Positions 5,666 to 8,971 of a stretch of DNA of 8,971 bases are shown here, piece after piece. The notes below the pieces were generated by a model. It made no database searches. It was not told the origin of the DNA and saw only the letters and a program-made list of their open reading frames with translations. The translations under genes were made by a program, and so were the position numbers. Numbering within the stretch: position 1 is the stretch's first letter; each line of letters starts with the position of its first letter. Source of the stretch: a bacterium (GTDB taxonomy: Bacteria > JAHJDO01); NCBI GenBank assembly GCA_030652805.1, contig JAUSPT010000010.1, positions 1 through 8,971 of the forward strand. The letters run 5' to 3'.

Positions 5666-5792
5666 TTTGACACCTCCAGTAAGGTTTATGGGTATGAAGG
5701 GCGGGACTGAATGTACTGGCATTCAGAATTATGTTGGCCTAACAACCGCCCATTCATACTATTACTTATCAGAGGTGATGTCAAAATGTCAA
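5659..5792. repeat. Long imperfect inverted repeat over the start of the winged-helix gene
   Basis: Outer arms TTGACATTTTGACA (5659-5672) and TGTCAAAATGTCAA (5779-5792) are exact complements. Next inward, CACCTC (5671-5676) faces GAGGTG (5772-5777). Further in, GTATGAAGGGCGG (5692-5704) pairs with CCGCCCATTCATAC (5746-5759) with one extra base. CTGAATG (5707-5713) and CATTCAG (5720-5726) form the inner hairpin. In - strand RNA the SD and AUG of the winged-helix gene are buried in the stem. It may control translation, act as a cruciform or operator, or be a replication structure. Confidence 0.8.
5756..5784 (-). promoter_or_regulatory. Candidate promoter for the winged-helix gene
   Basis: On the - strand, TTGACA (complement of 5779-5784) is followed after 17 bases by TAGTAT (complement of 5756-5761), a 6/6 and a 4/6 match to sigma-70 boxes. 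Transcription would begin near 5749. It lies inside the long inverted repeat, so repression by a protein binding the palindrome is plausible. This would let the winged-helix gene be expressed apart from the rest of the operon. Confidence 0.45.
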
Positions 5793-5799
5793 TATAAAT

Positions 5800-5994
5800 T
5801 TATTCCGTTTTTTTCTCCCTTCTCATTGCCCGCTCTAAAATTATGGTTTCTGGTAAATTTATACAAACATTACACAAACATTGATTTACGGTTGCCTCAT
5901 CAAACCGTAAAACCGCTTCAAATTCCGCTAAATTTTGTCGGCAATGGAAGCATGGGAACGCATGCTCCTTCCACCGCATTGGTTTTATTTGCAT
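5800..5994 (-). CDS. Small zinc-knuckle-like hypothetical protein, 64 aa
   Basis: The ATG complementary to 5992-5994 follows AAAGGAGG with a short spacer. The product has a CFHC motif (C15, C18) and CLCNVC (C39, C41, C44), spaced as in a small zinc ribbon, between a basic-aromatic start and a charged tail (ERAMRREKKTE). Zinc-ribbon mini-proteins in phages often bind nucleic acid or RNA polymerase, but no specific family is recognised here. It sits between the 76-aa gene and the winged-helix gene in the - strand operon. Long + strand ORFs over this DNA lack an SD and are shadows. Confidence 0.72.
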   Translation of the reverse strand: MQIKPMRWKEHAFPCFHCRQNLAEFEAVLRFDEATVNQCLCNVCINLPETIILERAMRREKKTE

Positions 5995-6022
5995 TTTTCC
6001 TCCTTTCTAACTTCCCCAGTTG

Positions 6023-6253
6023 TTATATTTCCCCTAAAAACTCTACAAAGTTAAAAGGGGTGCCACCTACGTAGGCGGCAAAAACCATCCATACCTCACC
6101 CTCCGAGGAGAACTGGAAGTCCCAGTCTCCCGAGCGATGGATGTGTATCGCTCCGATTTGCTCCGGAGCAACCTCGTCCCCTGCGGTTTCCCACTGGTTC
6201 TCTGCCAGCGGGCAATCCCTAAACAAAACCATCTCTGAAATTATTTTACACAT
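6023..6253 (-). CDS. Hypothetical acidic protein, 76 aa
   Basis: The start, complementary to 6251-6253, has AAGGAGAG upstream with a short A-rich spacer. The product is acidic, with predicted beta-rich segments (IGAIHIHRSGDWDFQFSS, then VWMVFAAYVGG). That suggests a small beta-sandwich or antiparallel sheet rather than a DNA-binding helix bundle. No catalytic motif, signal peptide or transmembrane helix is clear. Its leader carries a CCGGC/GCCGG hairpin that is also found in front of the 65-aa gene upstream. Function unknown; it is part of the - strand small-gene operon. Confidence 0.7.
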   Translation of the reverse strand: MCKIISEMVLFRDCPLAENQWETAGDEVAPEQIGAIHIHRSGDWDFQFSSEGEVWMVFAAYVGGTPFNFVEFLGEI

Positions 6254-6273
6254 TTTTCTCTCCTTTTTTTTCC

Positions 6274-6289
6274 CGGCATAATTGCCGGT
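6274..6289 (-). promoter_or_regulatory. Leader hairpin before the 76-aa gene
   Basis: CCGGC (6274-6278) and GCCGG (6285-6289) form a 5-bp hairpin with a 6-base loop, 20 bases upstream of the start codon and just 5' of the SD. A near-identical hairpin precedes the 65-aa gene. In both cases a CCCTGGAT motif lies about 20-25 bases further from the start codon, so the whole leader looks duplicated. Confidence 0.5.
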
Positions 6290-6349
6290 TTAGTTCCTCA
6301 CGTCCGCCCTGGATACTCAATCAAGAGCGGGATCAAGAGCTAAGCGGGG

Positions 6350-6547
6350 TTAATAGTCTCCGCAGCATATATCCTCATAACTGCATCCATCAGCGCATCT
6401 GTCGCACTGATACCCAAGCCGCACATCCTTAGCTGTGAGCATATTAGGACGCTCACATGTTGGGCACTGATACGCCCTGGGGTTGTTCTCTGTAGCCCGT
6501 CGTAGAGCGGACTTGCCACCTGGATCCGCAAATAAGTATCTTTTCAT
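6350..6547 (-). CDS. Zinc-ribbon-like hypothetical protein, 65 aa
   Basis: The ATG, complementary to 6545-6547, follows a strong TAGGAGG. The product has CPTC (C28, C31) and CDRC (C48, C51), two pairs 17 residues apart as in zinc ribbons. A cysteine-rich tail (C55, C61, C62) follows, in GCSYEDICCGDY. The N-terminal 25 residues are basic. The fold suggests nucleic-acid or protein binding. The ORF at 6340-6531 in another frame lacks an SD and is a shadow. It is the second gene of the - strand operon, downstream of the HNH gene and preceded by the duplicated hairpin leader. Confidence 0.75.
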   Translation of the reverse strand: MKRYLFADPGGKSALRRATENNPRAYQCPTCERPNMLTAKDVRLGYQCDRCADGCSYEDICCGDY

Positions 6548-6569
6548 GGTTTTTCCTCCTAATTTTTCC

Positions 6570-6585
6570 CCGGCGTGATTGCCGG
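6570..6585 (-). promoter_or_regulatory. Leader hairpin before the 65-aa zinc-ribbon gene
   Basis: CCGGC (6570-6574) and GCCGG (6581-6585) form a hairpin with a 6-base loop, 22 bases upstream of the start codon and 5' of the TAGGAGG SD. It is nearly the same as the hairpin at 6274-6289. On the + strand a T-run follows at 6590-6595, so it could also act as a weak terminator for transcripts running rightward. Confidence 0.5.
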
Positions 6586-6620
6586 CTGCTTTTTTATAGA
6601 GCTACCCTGGATTAAAACTG

Positions 6621-6899
6621 TTACCAATAAATATTATTATTAAGCTGGTGTAACATAATCTCTAATCGTTTTAATATAGTCTTATAGCTTCTACGTTTAC
6701 CCTTCCTGATTCGCATTAATAAAGAATTCTCGTCGAACCGATGTTCCTTGCAATGAGCACTTCTTGATAAAGCAATTAAATTATCTGGGCTGTCATTAGT
6801 AAAATCCCTATCCTTATGGTGGATGTCACAACCTTTTGGAATTTCACCGTAATACTCTTGATATGCTTTTCTTGTTTTGTTGCCGTTATGTTTTAACAT
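6621..6899 (-). CDS. HNH endonuclease, small free-standing
   Basis: A 92-aa protein. The ATG complementary to 6897-6899 is chosen because GGAGGAACCC lies directly upstream; a longer in-frame start would overlap the SD. Residues 20-53 carry the HNH core: IPKGCDIHHKDRDFTNDSPD with H27-H28 and D30, N40-L41 in DNLIALS, and H49/H53 in SAHCKEHR. The tail is basic (MRIRKGKRRSYKTILKR) and probably binds DNA. No zinc-cysteine pairs are present, unlike the HNH protein at 442-1002. It is probably a mobile, homing-like nicking or cutting enzyme. It is the first gene of the - strand operon, just behind an attenuator-like leader. Confidence 0.88.
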   Translation of the reverse strand: MLKHNGNKTRKAYQEYYGEIPKGCDIHHKDRDFTNDSPDNLIALSRSAHCKEHRFDENSLLMRIRKGKRRSYKTILKRLEIMLHQLNNNIYW

Positions 6900-6913
6900 G
6901 GGTTCCTCCAAAT

Positions 6914-6983
6914 AAAAAAAGGGCGCTCCATAGAGTTTGAGGCGAATAAATGGTTTCCCAAAGATTCACTCTATAAAGCGCCC
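6914..6983 (-). terminator. Terminator-like hairpin with U-run inside the HNH leader
   Basis: In - strand RNA the 16-base arm complementary to 6968-6983 (GGGCGCTTTATAGAGT) pairs along its full length with the arm complementary to 6921-6936. This uses two U-G wobbles that exist only on this strand. A run of seven U follows immediately (complement of 6914-6920), giving a classic intrinsic terminator between promoter and gene. It therefore looks like an attenuator. Confidence 0.7.
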
Positions 6984-7026
6984 GATTAATTGTTTTATGA
7001 AATAAAAAATCCATTTACCGCCTCAA
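6914..7026 (-). promoter_or_regulatory. Attenuator-like leader with pseudoknot topology before HNH gene
   Basis: The segment complementary to 7011-7026 (TTGAGGCGGTAAATGG) can pair over about 16 bp, with one wobble and one bulge, with the segment complementary to 6937-6953, which lies inside the terminator loop and directly abuts the terminator's 3' arm. The upstream strand would start almost at the predicted transcription start. The two pairings interleave, so they may compete or form a pseudoknot and set read-through into the operon. No known riboswitch aptamer was recognised; a tRNA, protein or RNA trigger is possible. Confidence 0.5.
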
Positions 7027-7032
7027 TCCCTA

Positions 7033-7059
7033 CTTATAAAACTTACTGGAGAATGTCAA
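7033..7059 (-). promoter_or_regulatory. Candidate promoter of the - strand operon
   Basis: TTGACA (complement of 7054-7059, a 6/6 match) and TATAAG (complement of 7033-7038, 5/6) are separated by 15 bases, slightly shorter than ideal. The predicted start, near 7026, falls at the beginning of the leader's first pairing strand. This fits a transcript whose 5' end is the attenuator-like RNA. Confidence 0.55.
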
Positions 7060-7166
7060 GTGAAAACGTAAACTATTTAAGATAGTACTGCGAACACTGT
7101 GCCACATTGTTAATTTATTTGATATATTTGTATAGGCTGTTGATTTTGTTTGATAATAAAAAAAAC

Positions 7167-7196
7167 TTGACATAGTTAAAAGATTGGTAGTATATC
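7167..7196 (+). promoter_or_regulatory. Candidate + strand promoter 1
   Basis: TTGACA (7167-7172) and TATATC (7191-7196) are separated by 18 bases. Downstream lies the inverted repeat AGCCCG...CGGGCT, which could be a repressor site. The first gene reached is the endonuclease at 7530, giving a long leader. Confidence 0.45.
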
Positions 7197-7282
7197 GTTT
7201 GTAAAAGCAAAACTGGTGATTAGCCCGTGTCACTATTTTAGCGGGCTGACGTGGTGTTGGTCTGTAAGCCATTGATTTTACA

Positions 7283-7291
7283 TGTGGATAA
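7283..7291 (-). promoter_or_regulatory. Consensus DnaA box
   Basis: TGTGGATAA on the + strand is the exact complement of the consensus DnaA box TTATCCACA. It sits in a very AT-rich stretch. Only this one perfect copy was noticed; a perfect 9-mer by chance is uncommon but possible. Confidence 0.55.
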
Positions 7292-7338
7292 AAACGGTGA
7301 AAATAACCTAAAAAAACTTAAGATAACATACAAAACTG

Positions 7339-7367
7339 TTGACATGATTTTATCGGTGTGCGATTAT
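7339..7367 (+). promoter_or_regulatory. Candidate + strand promoter 2 with direct repeats
   Basis: TTGACA (7339-7344) and GATTAT (7362-7367) have the ideal 17-base spacing. TTATCGGT occurs at 7350-7357 and 7364-7371, in the spacer and over the -10 box, so a regulator binding these repeats would compete with RNA polymerase. It is the nearest good promoter to the endonuclease and packaging genes. Confidence 0.5.
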
Positions 7368-7529
7368 CGGTCATAAAAAGTTTACATAATCCAGAAAAAT
7401 GAAAAAACCGTGAAAGATTAGGGATGTATGGAAAATAAAAAGTGTACGAAAATCGAATATGTGTAATCGTGCACAAACAGCACAAGACAATGATAAAATA
7501 TATTCAAGTACCTATGGGGAAGAGAGAAT

Positions 7530-8060
7530 ATGACAAGAGCAGAGGAAATAGCAAAGCAAGAAGAATGGATTAAAAAACATCCATCATACAAGAAACCAAG
7601 AAGGGTAGTCTTTTATAAGTCAAGCCAGTCTAATAAAAAAATTAAGCCATCTAAAAAACATAGACAAAAGAATATAAATAAAGAGTACCGAAAGGCATTA
7701 AGAAGAAATAAACGTGGGCTTATTACAAATATAACAAGATCAGAACAAACCTTCAAAGACCTGCTTAACGCATTAGAGATAGAATATAATTTTCAAAGGA
7801 TTTTTACAGTCGGCAAGAAAGGTTATATAGTTGATTTTTATTTAACGGACTATTTAACTGTTATTGAAATTGACGGCTCTAATCATAACGAGAAAGAACA
7901 AGATACAAAAGACGGTGAGAGGACAGACAATTTGTTAAAATTGGAGAAGATTAAACATATTATTAGATTTGATAACGACGAAGTTCTTTATATGTCTATA
8001 AATAATCTTAAAAGAATCCTGGGATTAAAGATATGCCCATTTATTGAGGACTTGTTATGA
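7530..8060 (+). CDS. PDDEXK endonuclease, DUF559/Vsr-like
   Basis: A 176-aa protein whose ATG follows GGGGAAGAGAG (7516-7526). Residues 1-65 are very basic and likely bind DNA. The C-terminal domain (70-165) matches the DUF559/Vsr-type nuclease fold: E72 in SEQTFKDLLNALEIEYNFQ, then IVDFYL with D102, and VIEIDGSNH with E113, D115 and H119. A GERTDNLLKLEKIKHIIRF helix-strand follows. This is the PDDEXK (or EDxHD homing-like) active-site layout, and all key acidic residues are present. It may be a free-standing homing endonuclease or a repair-type nickase. Its position just before the terminase genes is a common place for phage endonucleases. The stop overlaps the next start (ATGA, 8057-8060). 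Confidence 0.8.
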   Translation: MTRAEEIAKQEEWIKKHPSYKKPRRVVFYKSSQSNKKIKPSKKHRQKNINKEYRKALRRNKRGLITNITRSEQTFKDLLNALEIEYNFQRIFTVGKKGYIVDFYLTDYLTVIEIDGSNHNEKEQDTKDGERTDNLLKLEKIKHIIRFDNDEVLYMSINNLKRILGLKICPFIEDLL

Positions 8061-8161
8061 TAACAATATATCACACCTATCAGAGCAATCAAGCCAAATT
8101 GGATATAAACAGACAGCTTGTAATCGAGCTACAGCGTACATTAACACCAAGGCAAGGGTAA
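8057..8161 (+). CDS. Very small hypothetical protein, 34 aa
   Basis: The ATG overlaps the endonuclease stop by 4 bases and has GAGGA (8046-8050) at a 6-base spacing, so translation is plausible. The product is polar and shows no motif (MITIYHTYQSNQAKLDINRQ, then LVIELQRTLTPRQG). The next small ORF begins 12 bases after its stop. At this length, coupling and the SD are the only support. It could instead be a spacer between the endonuclease and packaging genes. Confidence 0.45.
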   Translation: MITIYHTYQSNQAKLDINRQLVIELQRTLTPRQG

Positions 8162-8173
8162 ACTGGAGATATA

Positions 8174-8293
8174 ATGGGCGATTTAATCACTTATTTTTAT
8201 AGTCTTGATCAAGACAACCAATATGTGATGATGTATTACAGGGTGTGCTCAAGCGCAGAGACAACACAATACATTATGATCAGGATGTACTAA
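8174..8293 (+). CDS. Very small hypothetical protein, 39 aa
   Basis: The ATG has CTGGAG (8163-8168) as SD at about 5 bases. The product starts MGDLITYFYSLDQDNQYVMM and is aromatic with several methionines at the end; it contains one cysteine and no known motif. The stop TAA lies on a run of seven A. The same frame then stays open for 28 more codons and looks protein-like, so a frameshift or a broken longer gene is possible. Another frame (ending at 8358) overlaps the next candidate start. The correct frame in 8174-8380 is uncertain. Confidence 0.4.
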   Translation: MGDLITYFYSLDQDNQYVMMYYRVCSSAETTQYIMIRMY

Positions 8294-8372
8294 AAAAACC
8301 AACTACCGCAGCAGAAAAGCTACCAAGCCGCCCAAAAGCTTTTAAACGCCCGCAATGAAAAGGATAAAAACA

Positions 8373-8861
8373 ATGAATGACCCTGGACAAACAAGCAATG
8401 GGCGGTGCTTACCGAGATTGTCTGGGGATTTATATAAGCGGTTTTTCCAGAATTTATCCCTCACGTGTAACGTTACAAAATCAGCGGCAAGCATAGGTGT
8501 ATCGCGTCAACATGTACATCATCTCAGACGCAACAACAAACAGTTTGCCAAAGACTGGGATGATGCTATAGAGCGTGCTACAGATACACTGGAGGCGGAG
8601 GCCAGGCGTCGTGCTCTGGAAGGGTTCGCCAGGCCAATCTATTATCAAGGTAAAAAAGTCGGTGACGAGATTCTGTATTCTGATCAGTTGATGGTAACGC
8701 TGCTTCGAGCGCACAGACCGGATAAATTCCGAGAGTCAGGCTTTGATCTTCCTCCCGGATCAGAGATCGTCATAGCTATGAGACGTGCAGATGAGGTTAA
8801 GACCGATGAGGTAATCGACATAACCCCTACCCCTGATACACCGGATAAGATTACAGAGTAG
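8373..8861 (+). CDS. terS: Terminase small subunit-like DNA-binding protein
   Basis: A 162-aa protein. The ATG at 8373 is chosen because AGGA (8361-8364) lies 8 bases upstream, whereas the earlier in-frame ATG at 8355 has no SD. Residues 27-52 form a helix-turn-helix, LSLTCNVTKSAASIGVSRQ followed by HVHHLRR. Then comes the block AKDWDDAIERATDTLEAEAR with RRALEGFARPIYYQGKKVGD (59-98) and YSDQLMVTLLRAHRPDKFR (102-120). This order is typical of phage terminase small subunit-type proteins, which recognise the packaging site and recruit the large terminase. The tail is acidic and proline/threonine-rich. A gene starting at 8961 may encode the next packaging component. Confidence 0.88.
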   Translation: MNDPGQTSNGRCLPRLSGDLYKRFFQNLSLTCNVTKSAASIGVSRQHVHHLRRNNKQFAKDWDDAIERATDTLEAEARRRALEGFARPIYYQGKKVGDEILYSDQLMVTLLRAHRPDKFRESGFDLPPGSEIVIAMRRADEVKTDEVIDITPTPDTPDKITE

Positions 8862-8960
8862 CACGCCTGCGCTGATATTATTGACAATACTGATTGGCTT
8901 TTTGAGACTGTTTTAATGACATCTGCAAGGTTGCTGACATCATTATAAGGGGTATTTTTA

Positions 8961-8971
8961 ATGATAACCGA
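8961..8971 (+). CDS. Start of a further gene, cut by the window edge
   Basis: ATGATAACCGA follows AAGGGG (8948-8952) at 8 bases, so a gene begins here. Only three codons are visible. By position next to a terminase small subunit it may be the large terminase, but the sequence does not show this. Confidence 0.4.

Larger units (their letters stand above)
7060..7529. other. AT-rich control region without a convincing gene
   Basis: About 470 bases between divergent gene blocks. It contains two + strand promoter candidates, a DnaA box, direct repeats TTATCGGT, and an inverted repeat AGCCCG/CGGGCT (7222-7227/7242-7247) with no T-run, which could be an operator. An ORF at 7030-7272 on the - strand lacks an SD and typical protein composition. 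The arrangement resembles a phage early control region or an origin region; no repressor gene of known type lies next to it in the window. Confidence 0.6.

Noticed and set aside
5659-5792. MITE or other small transposable element
   Set aside because: Terminal inverted repeats are present, but there is no visible target-site duplication and one arm contains the start codon and SD of a gene.
5667-6074. 135-aa + strand ORF
   Set aside because: It lies antisense to - strand genes with strong SDs and contains the long inverted repeat; no SD supports its start.
7030-7272. 80-aa - strand ORF
   Set aside because: No SD, odd composition, and it crosses the promoter candidates and leader start.
8862-8948. 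28-codon continuation of the terminase small subunit frame after its TAG
   Set aside because: Open and fairly protein-like, but no start codon with SD; readthrough cannot be supported.

Overview
This window reads as part of a tailed double-stranded DNA phage or prophage. It runs from a replication module at the left to the start of a packaging module at the right. The DNA is AT-rich. Genes are short and tightly packed, with ATGA start/stop overlaps and strong Shine-Dalgarno (SD) sequences (GGAGG types). This points to a bacterial host, but nothing visible fixes the host lineage. No integrase, tRNA, CRISPR array or complete insertion sequence was found.

Left arm, + strand, about 1-5062: the end of a possible helix-turn-helix protein, a 56-aa acidic protein, an HNH endonuclease, a phage replication initiator or helicase-loader type protein, a DnaB-family helicase, and a DNA adenine methyltransferase-like protein. 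Small proteins follow, including a 112-aa HExxH putative metallopeptidase. Initiator-type protein plus DnaB is a standard phage replication pair. The orphan methyltransferase probably modifies phage DNA.

Middle, - strand, 6899 down to 5327: an apparent operon with a promoter near 7033-7059. It encodes a second HNH endonuclease, three small proteins (two with paired-Cys zinc-knuckle-like motifs) and a winged-helix DNA-binding protein. It meets the + strand genes at a convergent intergenic region. That region carries four copies of a roughly 17-bp imperfectly palindromic repeat (5201-5326) and a strong hairpin terminator (5090-5120).

Right arm, + strand: a gene-poor AT-rich control region (about 7060-7529) with a consensus DnaA box and two candidate promoters. 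Then come a DUF559/Vsr-like PDDEXK endonuclease, two very small ORFs, a terminase small subunit-like protein and the first codons of another gene.

The least ordinary signal is RNA or DNA secondary structure. Both HNH genes have, just upstream of their SD, a long hairpin (16-17 bp, with G-U pairs only on the coding-strand RNA) whose loop is complementary to a segment further upstream, giving a pseudoknot topology. The second one ends in a U-run like an attenuator. A 49-aa ORF appears to have its SD brought next to its AUG by a folded hairpin. The winged-helix gene has its SD and start inside a roughly 130-bp imperfect inverted repeat. Two - strand genes share a duplicated leader hairpin. These are inferences from base complementarity only; conservation and probing would be needed to confirm them.
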